Positions 1 to 9,462 of a DNA stretch of 64,000 bases are shown piece after piece (position 1 is the stretch's first letter; each line of letters begins with the position of its first letter). Location of the stretch: positions 248,001 through 312,000 of the forward strand of contig CAVTBJ010000012.1 of NCBI GenBank assembly GCA_963732925.1, written 5' to 3'. This DNA comes from DASZRZ01 sp963732925 (GTDB lineage: Bacteria > Acidobacteriota > Terriglobia > Terriglobales > Acidobacteriaceae). The translations under genes were made by a program, and so were the position numbers. Under the pieces are notes generated by a model. The model had not been told where the DNA came from. It saw only the letters and a list, made by a program, of their open reading frames with translations, and ran no database searches.

Positions 1-630
1 TACCAGTTCGCTCAGGCTCAGGGTGAGGGGAAACACGAAAAGCATTTCCATCATGCCGGCGTAATGGTCACGGTCAACATAGGGTCCGTAGATCGAGCCT
101 CCCTGGCTGGGCTGGTGCACCCAATACAGAAGCCCGCCGGACGTGAGGTCCTGGGTGATGGCGAACAGAGCGAGAACAAATCCGAATGCCGAGAGGATCC
201 AGGCAGCCGTCTGGAAATGACGTCTTTGCCGGAAGAACTGTGGCGTCAGAAACAGAAGCAGGCCATACGCGCCGTACAGCAGGGCGCTCACCCAGGTTTC
301 GTAACGGTATGCGGTCCTGCCGGAGGCCAGCTGAAACAAAACCACCGCTCCAAACAACAGTGCCGGGGGGAATAGTGGGCTGATTTGCAGCGTCATCTGC
401 CCGCGCCACACCTGAGCCAGGGCCCACGCCGCGAACAGGGCGGCAGCGCCCACCTCCAGCATGCACATGCTCCAGGTTTCCACCGCGCCGAAGGCAAGGA
501 TGCCGGCGATGAGCAGCGCGAAACAGCCAATCATGCCCACCAGTTCGAAAGACGGAAAGGACACGGAAGCACTCTGCGGGGCGGGCTTGGAAACCGCATG
601 CAGCACCAGTACGGGAGAATCAGCTTTCAC
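1..630 (-). CDS. O-antigen ligase/polymerase family membrane protein (N-terminal part)
   Basis: An open frame runs from a GTG at 630 to the left window edge (210 codons, C-terminus missing). It encodes several hydrophobic helices and, near the edge, the motif GPYVDRDHYAGMMEM. This matches the (N/D)R(N/D)H-(F/Y)-AG signature of O-antigen ligase (Wzy_C/WaaL-like) proteins of bacterial exopolysaccharide loci. Such proteins join or polymerise lipid-linked glycans at the periplasmic side of the inner membrane. It follows the TPR protein by about 20 bp and probably shares its transcript with wzc. The start is uncertain: GTG is the first plausible codon after the upstream stop, with only a weak GGCAGG ribosome site. 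The family call is good; the ligase versus polymerase role cannot be separated from this fragment. Confidence 0.7.
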   Translation of the reverse strand, partial: MKADSPVLVLHAVSKPAPQSASVSFPSFELVGMIGCFALLIAGILAFGAVETWSMCMLEVGAAALFAAWALAQVWRGQMTLQISPLFPPALLFGAVVLFQLASGRTAYRYETWVSALLYGAYGLLLFLTPQFFRQRRHFQTAAWILSAFGFVLALFAITQDLTSGGLLYWVHQPSQGGSIYGPYVDRDHYAGMMEMLFVFPLTLSLSELV

Positions 631-650
631 GTCGAACCTGCCGGGGAGGG

Positions 651-1923
651 CTATCGCGACGTCAACTCTACGTCGTCGAGCCAGAGAGTTCCCTTGATGA
701 GAGTTTTGGTTTCATAGGCCCGGCCCACGCCGACCTCGATCAGCGAGGTATCGGGCCCAGTGTTGAACGTGACTGAGCGCTGCACCCATCCAGTAGTGCT
801 GTCGATGGGCGCCGAGCGGGCAAGGACGGTCCCTGTCGAGGCGTCGCGCACCACCAGACTGGCCCCTACCGCGGTCTGCAAGTGCTCCGCCTTCAGAAAT
901 CCGGAAAACTGATATTCACTTCCGGGCTTCACGCAGACGATCTGGCGCACCCCCGACTGCAATGCGGCGGTACCCTGAAAGTCGATGCGAAGCGAGCGCG
1001 TCCCGAAGTGAAAGGTATCGCGATCCAGACTCACATCCACTCCACCCATCCGGTCCAGCCGCCAGTCGAAGCCCGCGTTCAGCAATTCTTCTTCGAAACC
1101 GCCGTTCACTACGAGATTGCCGGCATGAGGAACATAGCTGGAAAAGCTGGAGTCAAACTTCGACAGATCGCTCCAGACCTGCTGTGCGTGGGCGCCGCTT
1201 CCTGAGTTGAGAAGAGCGTTGACCCAAGGAAATGCATCCCGCGCGAGGAAAGGGCTGGTGCAGCTTGAGGATGGCGTTCCACACCGTATTGGCCGCTTGC
1301 AGATTGTTAAATTCCATCGTGACTTGCAGCAGATCCCAATAGGCGGCCGGTTCGGGCGGCACCGCTTTCTCCAGCAGAAGTGAAGGGTCATGAAAGATGC
1401 GCCAGGCGAGCCTGAGCGCTTGCAGGCGCATGGCCGGATCGCCCTCCGTCACCACGCGCAGGTTCTGCAGCGCTGCCGGCATTTCTCCCCGGATGAGATA
1501 GAAGTTACTCGCCTCCCAGGCTACCTGGGGAGATTTTGGGTCGGCTGCAACGGCGGCCTGCAAGGCGTGTTCCTGATCACTGGATCTGCCCATCACAGCA
1601 TCGGCAGCAGCCAGATCCAGCCAGTAGCGGGCGGAATATGGATCCAGTTTTGTGGCGGTTTCATACATCGGTAGGCTGCCGGGCACGTCCTGTTGCAAAA
1701 AGAACTTATACCGTCCGAGCCGGGACCAGTGAGAGGCATTGCCGGGTTCCAGTGTAGCAGCGCGTTCCAGTCCCGCCGGGGTCAGGCTTTCGGCAGACCG
1801 GTGGGCGCGCAACACCCGAACGGCGGAAAAGGAGTACATGCCGGCCAGCACCAGGCACGCGGCGCCCAGGGCGAGCTTGCGACGGCTGTCGGCCAGATCG
1901 ATCTCATGGCATGCGTGGTACAT
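651..1923 (-). CDS. TPR-repeat protein with C-terminal carbohydrate-binding-like domain (one frameshift)
   Basis: The N-terminus carries one hydrophobic segment (LALGAACLVLAGMYSFSAV), then TPR-like helices about residues 45-200 (for example LEPGNASHWSRLGRYKFF and DPYSARYWLDLAAADAVMG). The last ~150 residues are beta-rich with the NLVVNGGFEEEL start and W..D.V end typical of galactose-binding/CBM-like jelly-roll modules (LWLDDVEL). The two halves lie in different frames and join near position 1245, so a one-base error or mutation is present. It sits between wzc and an O-antigen-ligase-like gene on the same strand. By analogy with TPR proteins of exopolysaccharide/exosortase loci it may scaffold the assembly machinery in the periplasm; that role is inference. 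No enzymatic motif was seen. Confidence 0.65.
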
Positions 1924-1955
1924 GAATTCTGAAATCCTCGCCCGGTACTGCTCAG

Positions 1956-4224
1956 CTAGCTGGTCGGGTCCGTCTGGTAGTACCCGCCGTACTTATCGCC
2001 GTAGTAGGTGTAGCCGTCGTCTTTCGTGGTGGTTGCATCGGCGGCATTGAGCACTACGCCCACAACGCGAGCATTGACTTGCTGCAAGGTGTCCCGCACG
2101 CGCCGCAGCGCAGTGAAGTTGGTGACCCCTGCGCGAGTGACCAGGATCACGCCGTCCACCATTGTGGAGAGCAGAACGCCGTCCGTTACCGTCAGCGAGG
2201 GGGGAGTGTCGATGACCACGTGGTCGTATTGATGGCGCCAGGTTTCCAGAAGGTCCAGCATGCGCTGGGATCCCAGCAGTTCCGCTGGATGAGGAGGAAT
2301 GGATCCGGAAGATAAAAGGAACAAATTCGGCAACGAGGGACTCGCCACGATGGCTTCATCCAGCTCCGGCATTTCCCGCCAGCACATTGCTGAGTCCCGG
2401 GCTGGAACGAATATCAAACAGGGCGTGAATGCTGGGCCGGCGCATGTCCGCATCTACCAGCAGAACGCGCCCGCCGCGCTGCGCCAGAACGACTGCCGAG
2501 TTGACGCTGGTGGTGGTTTTGCCTTCCTGCGGGAACGCGCTCGTAACCACAATGATCTGGGGAGGACCACCAGCGGCGGAAAGCAGAATGGAAGTGCGAA
2601 GCGCCCGGTAACATTCAGCCAGCTGCGACTTGGGACGGTTGAAGGCTACGAGCCCGATCGTCCCCTCCCCATTTTTCCCCAGGTCGCCGCCGCCCAGGAA
2701 CTTCAGCTTGCGAATGGGGAAGGCATGCTCGAAACTCTGCCGGGGAACCACGGCAAGGACCGACAGCCCCAACGTCTCCACCTGATCCGTGCTTCTCACG
2801 CTGCGGTCGAGATGTTCCAGAACGAAGGCCATGCCAACGCCAAACAGAAGACCCAGAAACGTACCTACCATGACGTCGCGGCGCTTGTTGGGCTTCCAGG
2901 GAGAGGTGGGAATTTCAGCTGCGTCGATGATCCGGATATTGCCGGAACGCAGGCCGGCGGCAACCCCCGCTTCCTTCAGACGCTGCAGCAATCCTTCATA
3001 GAGTTGCCGGTTGACCTCGGCGTCACGCTTGAGCAGGTTGTACTGAACGGAACTCTCGTTGAGCTGGTTGGCTTCCTTCTTTTGTTCCTCGAAAGCGGCC
3101 TGCAGCATGGATTCCCGCTCCACCGCGGCGCTGTATTCGCCCTTTATGCGCTCAAGGATGCGCTGCTCCTCGGCCGCCATTTCTGAGCGTACTTCCTTCA
3201 GCTGGGTGTTGAGCTCGACGACCCTGGGGTAGGAAGGTCCGTACTGGAGGGAAAGCTTTGCGCTCTGCACCTTGAGATCGGATTCCTGTTCAGCCAGTTT
3301 CGGCAGCAGGGCTCCGAAGCCGGGCTGCACCAGGATCGCCGGGTCTCCCGTTCTAGCGAGCTGGTAGGTTGCTTCCTTCTGCATGCGATCGTTCTGCGCT
3401 GTTGTGAGTTCGCGATTGATTTCTTCCAGCTTCGATGTAACCACATTCTGCTTCTCGTCCAGTCCGAAAATATCGTGCTCTTTCTGGTATCGGACCAGCT
3501 TCTCCTGCGATTGCTCGACCTTTACCTGCAGGTCGGTCAGCTGGCTGGAGAGCCAGTCGGAGGTCTGCATGACCGACTCGTACTTTGTGCGGAAGTTCTC
3601 CTCGATAAATGTCTTGACGATGGTGTTGGCGACTTGCGCGGCGAGTTTCGGATTCGGACTGGAGAAGTGAACGTCGATGTTACGGGTGCGGGGAACGATC
3701 TGCACGTCCAGGGAGCCGGCGAACGCGTGCACTAGGCGGGTTTCGGTGGCGCCGTCGAGGTCCTTTACATTCGGGTCGCCGGTCGAGCCGGTCGACATTT
3801 TGCCGGCAAATGCCGGATTGGTGTCCAGATGCATCTCGCGGATGACTTTCGATGCCAGGGTATCGCTGCGCAGAACGGAGGCTTGCGTTTCCAGGTTGAC
3901 GTTATAGTCGTAATCGTCTGAGGTTGTGGTTTGCAGGTTCTGGAATCCGAGAGCGTTGTTGTTCTCCGGGAAGATGGCAATGCGCGATGTAGCCTGGTAG
4001 AGGGGCACCGCCCGCACGGCGGTGAGGGTGGCCATGACGGCGGCCACGATCACACAGGCCAGGATGAGCCAGCAGCGTTTGCGAAGGAGTCGCCAATACC
4101 CCAGGAGAGGGTTGTTCTCGTTGGAATTGGGGAGTGCGACCGGGTAAGGGTCGGGCATGAGATAGCTGGGGGGCTGAACTCTGGATTCCCGCGCGAAACG
4201 TGATGGAATGATCACGTTGGCCAT
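1956..4224 (-). CDS. wzc: Polysaccharide co-polymerase / BY-type tyrosine autokinase (Wzc-like; one frameshift)
   Basis: This is an inner-membrane regulator of exopolysaccharide chain length fused to a cytoplasmic tyrosine kinase. Order: Wzz domain with a first membrane helix about residues 52-70, a long periplasmic coiled-coil, a second helix near 448-466, then the kinase. Walker A is PQEGKTTT near residue 565, Walker A' is VLLVDADMRRP near 585, and Walker B-like VVIDTPPS follows. The C-terminus ends in a tyrosine cluster (GYTYYGDKYGGYY), the usual autophosphorylation tail. The frame breaks near 2385-2400, after LSNVLAG; the last ~140 residues are in another frame. The start at 4224 is chosen because GGAGG lies 10 nt upstream; an ATG at 4251 is also possible. 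TPR and ligase-like genes follow on the same strand. Confidence 0.9.
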
Positions 4225-4318
4225 GAACTTGCCGCCTCCAAGAAGAAACACTGGCCCCGTTGACGTAGCGAATTGCGCGGCGCGTGCGAGGACCGACGGA
4301 ACCGCATCGTTACGATTC

Positions 4319-4537
4319 AGTCAACAAGGAATGGCGCGATTCTAAACGCGCCCGTAGGGTGGAGGGAGTTACTGTTCAGAGGCTTCCCCGCATGGAATGC
4401 AAGAATGGAACGCGGGACCGCATGCTACAGTTGCCCATCGTTCAATCAGAGTCATCGCCCTCGCAAATGCAGATTGCTGCTCTTGAGCCTTTGCCGTTAT
4501 TGGCGGTGTTCACACATTCAGTCGTGCTCTGCTGTGG
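4319..4537 (+). repeat. Direct repeat copy 1 (degenerate)
   Basis: About 219 bp here match 6021-6246 with roughly a dozen substitutions and one 7-bp gap. The match begins at AGTCAACAAGGAATGG and ends at CTCTGCTGTGG. In copy 2 the last ~78 bp are the first codons of a glycosyltransferase gene. In this copy the 7-bp deletion (after ATTGCTGCTCTT) breaks that reading frame and the gene does not continue, so it is a dead partial duplicate of a gene start and its upstream region. It lies in the 454-bp gap between the wzc start (4224) and the methyltransferase stop (4679); I see nothing else in 4225-4318 or 4538-4678 apart from possible wzc promoter sequence that I cannot assign. Confidence 0.85.
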
Positions 4538-4678
4538 AGGTATCTATCGCCTTATTGTTAAGCGGGTGAAAGATTGTTCGCGGTGCGTTCTTGGCTGAGT
4601 GTTCATTTCCTGCTCGGCGCGCGGTCGTTGCCGGAAACTGTGACCGGCCTGGGATTCATCGGGCCAGCGGATTGCGGC

Positions 4679-5668
4679 CTAAGCGCCCGAGACCAGGCGC
4701 TTTCGCAGTAAAAACTGGACCCGGTTGGAAAATAGTTCGCCGTCGTCGTATTGAGCAAGTTCGCGGCGCAGTTCCGGCGTGAGATTGCTCGCGCCGAGCC
4801 AAGGTTCGCACTCCGTTTCCGAGATTATGTCAAACCACTGCAGAAACAACTCTCGATAGCGACGTCGTGGCATTTCGTTCAGGTAGGTGTTGGCCCGCAA
4901 CGTTCGGCTTCTCAGGTGATCCCATGCGGGGATATCCGCCGGCAGGTCGCCTCCCTTGTAGTTGTAGAGTTCCACCAGGTGCCCACCCAGGATCCCGGTA
5001 AAAATCATCGGCGAAATCACGGCAATTCCTCCAGGGTGCAGCGCCGCGTGCATTTGGGCGATCACATTTGCAAGATCCGCTTCGGGTATGTGTTCGAATA
5101 CGTCGGTCGAGTAGATTAGTTCGTAAGGACCGGAATTTTGTTTCCAGAAGTATGCCGCTGCAGCGTCATTTACGACTAGTCGGGCAGTGGGAATTCGAAA
5201 CGGGGAATTCCCGAGGTCACTGAGAAATTGAAACAGGCGTCTGTTTTCCAGCAAGTCGAACAAGAGATACCGGAGGGCGCTCTTCAACGTGCGTTCCAGG
5301 CCGTTATGTCGCCAGATCCGGCCCGCATCGGTCAGCCTCGTCATTGGTACATCTAAGTCAACTCCCGTGATGTCTGTTCCGAAGGCGTGCATGGCATAGA
5401 GGGTGTATGGACGCGCGCCAAATCCGATCTCCAGTACACGGCAGTCCTGTAACGGTCTTCCGACATGCTCCCGAACCAGGGAATCGTACAATTTCAAATC
5501 GTTCCGAATGGAGAAGAAGTCCCGCTCGGGCCGGAGCAATCGTCCTCGAACCAATAACGCGAATTGCTGCGAGACCTCAGACAGCTTACGGCTTAATGTG
5601 AGGTCGCCAACAGAGGAGTGGGTACACGGCACGGCCTGCGGCATAACGGGGATTGTAGCCTGCCGCAT
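4679..5668 (-). CDS. Class I SAM-dependent methyltransferase
   Basis: A Rossmann-type methyltransferase. Motif I is VLEIGFGARPYTLYAM, an acidic residue follows at ITGVDLDVP, and the post-motif DVFEHIP is typical of Methyltransf_11/23 proteins that act on sugars or lipid-linked intermediates. The gene lies opposite to its right-hand neighbours and is bracketed by the two direct repeats, so it looks inserted or left between rearrangement points. The frame is open back to 5851, but the upstream 61 codons look non-conserved, with a proline- and alanine-rich unlikely sequence. I place the start at the ATG at 5668, with 5644 an alternative; no clear ribosome site helps. The substrate is unknown. 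Confidence 0.7.
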   Translation of the reverse strand: MRQATIPVMPQAVPCTHSSVGDLTLSRKLSEVSQQFALLVRGRLLRPERDFFSIRNDLKLYDSLVREHVGRPLQDCRVLEIGFGARPYTLYAMHAFGTDITGVDLDVPMTRLTDAGRIWRHNGLERTLKSALRYLLFDLLENRRLFQFLSDLGNSPFRIPTARLVVNDAAAAYFWKQNSGPYELIYSTDVFEHIPEADLANVIAQMHAALHPGGIAVISPMIFTGILGGHLVELYNYKGGDLPADIPAWDHLRSRTLRANTYLNEMPRRRYRELFLQWFDIISETECEPWLGASNLTPELRRELAQYDDGELFSNRVQFLLRKRLVSGA

Positions 5669-5880
5669 GTTAGGGCCCACAAGTGTCGAGACAGTATCCC
5701 TTTGGCTCGATGCCTTCTCTGGCCTCAAGCTTGCCCAAGGGCAAGTTCTGTTGTCCCTGACGAGAAGGCATATACAATTTCCTCCATCACTTATGTGCGC
5801 AGCGGCAGCGGTAATCGGCGGCTTCGGTGATCGGCCTTCCGCCGGCAACATGTGAGGTCTGAGGATCTGCGAGTCATCTC

Positions 5881-6009
5881 ATGCCAAGACTGGGATTTCA
5901 ACTTTTAAACCTAGAAATACATGCCGCAATTCCGCACAGCGACGGTCTTGCCATCAAGGTTCATCCGGAGATGCACCTGGATACGAATCCAGCGATTGCA
6001 AAGCCGCCT
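5881..6009 (+). pseudogene. Remnant of a second wzc-like gene
   Basis: In the plus frame, codons at about 5890-6009 encode LGFQ, then NLEIHAAIPHSDGLAIKV and PEMHLDTNPAIAKP. This aligns with the periplasmic part of the complete Wzc on the opposite strand (LGFQ, NLETQASVLRSDTLASKV, REMHLDTNPAFAGK): about 20 identities in 31 positions, after a gap of about 13 codons. The DNA is also similar but diverged, so it is not a recent copy. Neither the N-terminal membrane helix nor the kinase domain is present. It sits in the 500-bp gap 5669-6168, whose remaining content is repeat copy 2 and the leader of the downstream glycosyltransferase gene. Confidence 0.65.
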
Positions 6010-6020
6010 TTTAATGTTTT

Positions 6021-6246
6021 AGTCAACAAGGAATGGCGCGATTCCAAATGTGCCCGTAGGGTGGAGGGAGTTACTGTTCAGAGGCTTGCCCGCATGGAAT
6101 GCAAGAATGAAACGCGGGACCGCATGCTACAGTTGCCCATCGTTCAATCAGAGTCATCGCCCTCGCAAATGCAGATTGCTGTTCTTCTTACCGGAGCCTT
6201 TGCCGTTATTGGCGGTGTCCACACATTCAATCGTGCTCTGCTGTGG
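6021..6246 (+). repeat. Direct repeat copy 2 (includes 5' end of a glycosyltransferase gene)
   Basis: This is the partner of 4319-4537. It spans about 148 bp upstream of the glycosyltransferase start and its first 26 codons. The reading frame is intact here, so this is likely the parental copy. The high conservation of the non-coding part between the copies would fit a leader or promoter region, but I cannot point to confident -35/-10 boxes. Confidence 0.8.
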
Positions 6247-7266
6247 GCGCTGGATGGACTTGCCGAGCAGCACGAATGGAACCTGAATGTTTTTTCCCTT
6301 TTGGACGGCAATGATTTTTCAAGAGAGGCCCGTCCCTATATGCCTTCTGGGAGAGCCCGCCTTACAGGCTTTTCCGGTTCCCGGCGCCGATTTGCGTTGA
6401 GCGCATCCCTGGGCGCGCGGCAGGCCGATGTGACGCTCATTGGCCACAAGAATTTTCTACCGCTGGCACCCTTTTTGGGTCGAACCCGCAAGTTGCTCGT
6501 GGTGCATGGCATTGAAGCCTGGCGCAAGCTGAACTGGTTGGAGAGTGCGGGTGTGCGGGATATCTCTACCTTCCTGTCTGTGAGCGACTACACGGCACAC
6601 ACGATGGCCGCCACCAACGGCCTCGACGAGCAGAAGTTCGTCCGCTTTCCCAACACCCTGGATCCATTCTATGCGGCAGATTGCAACAGCAACTCGGAAC
6701 GAGCCAGTCTGGGGCTGCCTGCGGGTCCGATGGTGCTTACCGTTTCGCGGCTTGATCTGTCAGAACAGTACAAAAACATAGATTTAGTCGTAAGGGCCAT
6801 GCCCGAGGTGATCCGCCAGGTGTCCGGGGCCTTTTATGTCATCGTAGGCGATGGCGGCGATCGCCCGCGCTTGGAAAAAATTGCCCGGGAGTTGGACATT
6901 GCGGAGCACGTTTTCTTTACCGGACGAGTTTCGGAGTCGGACCTATCCGCGTATTACCAAACGTGCGATCTGTTTGTGTTGCCAAGCCTGAAGGAAGGCT
7001 TCGGTATCGTATTTCTGGAAGCGATGTACTACGGCAAGGCTTGTATCGGCGCCCCCGCAGGTGGTGTCCCAGAAGTGATTGTTGACGGCCAAACTGGGTT
7101 TCTGGTGGAAACAGATAGCACGGAACCTCTGATCAAGGCCACGGTCCGGCTTCTTTCCGACAAGAAGCTGGGCTGCCAGTTCGGCTGCCAGGGGCGGCTG
7201 CGTCTGCAGAAAGAGTTTTCGCGGGAGAGCTTTCAGAGCCGGCTGGAAGCAATTCTTTGCAGTTGA
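6169..7266 (+). CDS. Glycosyltransferase family 4
   Basis: A GT-B-fold retaining glycosyltransferase transferring a sugar from a nucleotide donor to a lipid-linked oligosaccharide. It begins with the usual strand and glycine loop (MQIAVLLTGAFAVIGGVHTF). The C-terminal donor site carries LPSLKEGFGIVFLEAM, the E-x7-E signature of GT4. Length (365 aa) is normal. The frame stays open upstream to 5881, but that part is the wzc remnant and repeat, so I take the ATG at 6169 on domain grounds; there is no strong ribosome site. It is the first gene of the long plus-strand sugar-polymer run. Donor and acceptor are unknown. Confidence 0.85.
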   Translation: MQIAVLLTGAFAVIGGVHTFNRALLWALDGLAEQHEWNLNVFSLLDGNDFSREARPYMPSGRARLTGFSGSRRRFALSASLGARQADVTLIGHKNFLPLAPFLGRTRKLLVVHGIEAWRKLNWLESAGVRDISTFLSVSDYTAHTMAATNGLDEQKFVRFPNTLDPFYAADCNSNSERASLGLPAGPMVLTVSRLDLSEQYKNIDLVVRAMPEVIRQVSGAFYVIVGDGGDRPRLEKIARELDIAEHVFFTGRVSESDLSAYYQTCDLFVLPSLKEGFGIVFLEAMYYGKACIGAPAGGVPEVIVDGQTGFLVETDSTEPLIKATVRLLSDKKLGCQFGCQGRLRLQKEFSRESFQSRLEAILCS

Positions 7267-7381
7267 AGTGGAATGGGGGAACAAGGCCAACGTCGGAGTC
7301 ACAGTCACCACTGCGCGTAAGGTCTCGGGCGCAGCCGGAGAGTTGTGGCTCCAATTTCAGTCTGTCCGAAGGTGAGAACCG

Positions 7382-9325
7382 ATGTGCGGATTTGTGGGGA
7401 GCCTTTCCCCTCCCGGTAAAGTAAGCAATGAATCGATTCTCCGCGGCACGGCCAGCCTCACCCACCGGGGGCCGGACGATTCCGGCACCGCGTGTGTAAC
7501 GGGCTCCAGAGACGAACTGAAGCTGGGCTTCCGAAGGCTGGCTATCCTCGACCTGAGTGCTGCCGGCCACCAGCCCATGAACGATCCTGAATCAGGCAAC
7601 TGGATTGTCTTCAATGGAGAGATTTACAACTTCCGCGAGATCCGGGAGGAACTGAAGACTGAGGGCATTTTCTGTTCCACGCACTGTGACACCGAGGTCC
7701 TGCTGAAGGCGTACCGCCGGTGGGGCATCGAGTGTCTGCATCGGTTGCGGGGGATGTTCGCCTTCGCGCTCTGGGACGATGCTCAGCAGCGGCTGTTTTT
7801 GGCGCGAGACCGCTTGGGAATCAAGCCACTCTATTACTACCAGGCGGGCGATCTGCTGCTCTTCGCTTCGGAAACACGCGCCTTGCTGGCGACTGGACTC
7901 GTGGAAAAGCGAATCAACCAGGTTGCAGTCGTCCAGTACCTGAGTTTTGGATCCGTATATGATCCGGAAACCATCATTTCCGGCGTTCGCTCGCTCCGTC
8001 CCGGTCATTACGCGATCAGCGAATCGAGAGGAATCACCGAAAAGCCGTACTGGAATATTCCGATTTCTCCCGCTCTGACTACTCACCCCAAGGACGCCGA
8101 AGTCCGCGAGCAGGTGCATTCGCTGCTGCTGGAATCAACCAGGTTGCGCCTGATTAGCGATGTTCCGGTAAGCGTGTTTCTTTCGGGGGGCATTGACTCA
8201 AGCGCTCTGGTTGCCCTGGCTCAAGAATGCCACAGCGGGGACTTCAGCACCTTTTCGATTGTCTTTCCAGAACTGGCTTACAGCGAGGCTCCCTATTCGC
8301 GTGCGGTCGCCCGGCGATTTGGCACGACACACCACGAGGTAATGGTGTCGGAACGGGATGCGGCCGGGTACTTGCCTTCCGCAATTCTGTCCATGGACCA
8401 GCCTACGATCGACGGAATCAATACATTCATCATCTCGCAAGCGGTTCGCTCCCAAGGATTCAAGGTTGCTCTGTCAGGAATCGGCGCGGATGAGGTTTTT
8501 GCCGGATATTCCACCTTCGCTACGGTGCCGCACATGACGCGCTTGCTGCGAGTGGCCAACATTGTCCCTTTAAGGTTGCGAGCTGCCATATCTCGGCTGC
8601 TGGGCTCACCAATAGCCCGAACCGACCGTCTGCGAAAGCTGCAGATGATGCTGGCAGCTGAGGCGACCCTCGGTAGTGCCTACATGATCGCTCGCGGGTT
8701 GTTCTCGACCATGAGAAGAGACCGCCTTTTGAATGTTAGCCGGGCAGATGTACTTCAGCAGGCCTTGCATCTGGTCGTGGAATCGGCCGAGAGCGCCTCC
8801 GACCTGGATGCAAGCAATCAGCTGTCGTATCTGGAGTTACGGAACTACCTCGGTAACACTTTAGTTCGCGATGCGGACGCAATGGGGATGGCCCATGGCC
8901 TAGAGATACGCCAACCCTACTTGGATCACAGGCTCGTCGAGTTTCTGTTTACCCTGCCGGGCAGCTACAAACGAAGATCGAAATCCCCAAAATGGTTGTT
9001 GACCGGCTCCCTGGCGGCAGATCTTCCGCGACAGGTGGTGCATCGCGCGAAGCAGGGATTCGCGTTGCCATTCGATCGCTGGCTGCGCAGCGACTTGCGT
9101 TCGGAGGTGGAGGGCGTGCTTCGAGCCCGGGACCAGGCCGATGATTTTCTCGATCCCCGCGCCGTCAATGAGGTCTGGGAAGATTTTCTCGCGGGCAGAA
9201 CCAGTTGGTCACGGCCGTGGTCTTTGTACGTTCTGAAACGCTGGGCGGCACTGCTGCATTCAGAGCCTGCGGAGAGCACGGCGGAAATTCCAGCGCTAGC
9301 CATGAAAATAGGGCAATCACAGTAG
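7382..9325 (+). CDS. asnB: Asparagine synthase (glutamine-hydrolysing)
   Basis: A two-domain AsnB. The N-terminal class II glutamine amidotransferase begins MCGFVGS, so Cys2 becomes the nucleophile after Met removal, with HRGPDDSG following. The C-terminal ATP-pyrophosphatase-type synthetase has the P-loop SGGIDSS at about residues 268-274. Length (647 aa) is standard. A ribosome site (GAAGGTGAG) lies just upstream of the ATG. AsnB-like enzymes are common inside polysaccharide loci, where they may amidate uronic acids or other carboxyl groups of the glycan instead of aspartate. That local role fits the Ugd and C5-epimerase genes nearby but is inference. Confidence 0.92.
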   Translation: MCGFVGSLSPPGKVSNESILRGTASLTHRGPDDSGTACVTGSRDELKLGFRRLAILDLSAAGHQPMNDPESGNWIVFNGEIYNFREIREELKTEGIFCSTHCDTEVLLKAYRRWGIECLHRLRGMFAFALWDDAQQRLFLARDRLGIKPLYYYQAGDLLLFASETRALLATGLVEKRINQVAVVQYLSFGSVYDPETIISGVRSLRPGHYAISESRGITEKPYWNIPISPALTTHPKDAEVREQVHSLLLESTRLRLISDVPVSVFLSGGIDSSALVALAQECHSGDFSTFSIVFPELAYSEAPYSRAVARRFGTTHHEVMVSERDAAGYLPSAILSMDQPTIDGINTFIISQAVRSQGFKVALSGIGADEVFAGYSTFATVPHMTRLLRVANIVPLRLRAAISRLLGSPIARTDRLRKLQMMLAAEATLGSAYMIARGLFSTMRRDRLLNVSRADVLQQALHLVVESAESASDLDASNQLSYLELRNYLGNTLVRDADAMGMAHGLEIRQPYLDHRLVEFLFTLPGSYKRRSKSPKWLLTGSLAADLPRQVVHRAKQGFALPFDRWLRSDLRSEVEGVLRARDQADDFLDPRAVNEVWEDFLAGRTSWSRPWSLYVLKRWAALLHSEPAESTAEIPALAMKIGQSQ

Positions 9326-9462
9326 TACATAGGAAGGTTACTCCCGCTGTTCCAAGCCTTTACGCCCCGACATCATGCATTTACGATCCTGACCATTAGA
9401 GACACCATCTCCAGTACGAATCTTTCGCTAAAAGGCTTCGGTGGCGGATTGGGACTCACTGG

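Noticed and set aside
2299..3186. 295-codon open frame antisense to wzc
   Set aside because: The opposite strand encodes the well-recognised Wzc kinase; the antisense frame is an effect of GC-rich codon use and has no recognisable domain or ribosome site.
4225..4318. Promoter for wzc
   Set aside because: No pair of boxes with acceptable spacing and no sigma-54 motif could be seen on the minus strand, so none is reported.
5669..5851. Long N-terminal extension of the minus-strand methyltransferase
   Set aside because: The residues look random and carry no signal peptide or domain; an internal ATG at 5668 is more likely.
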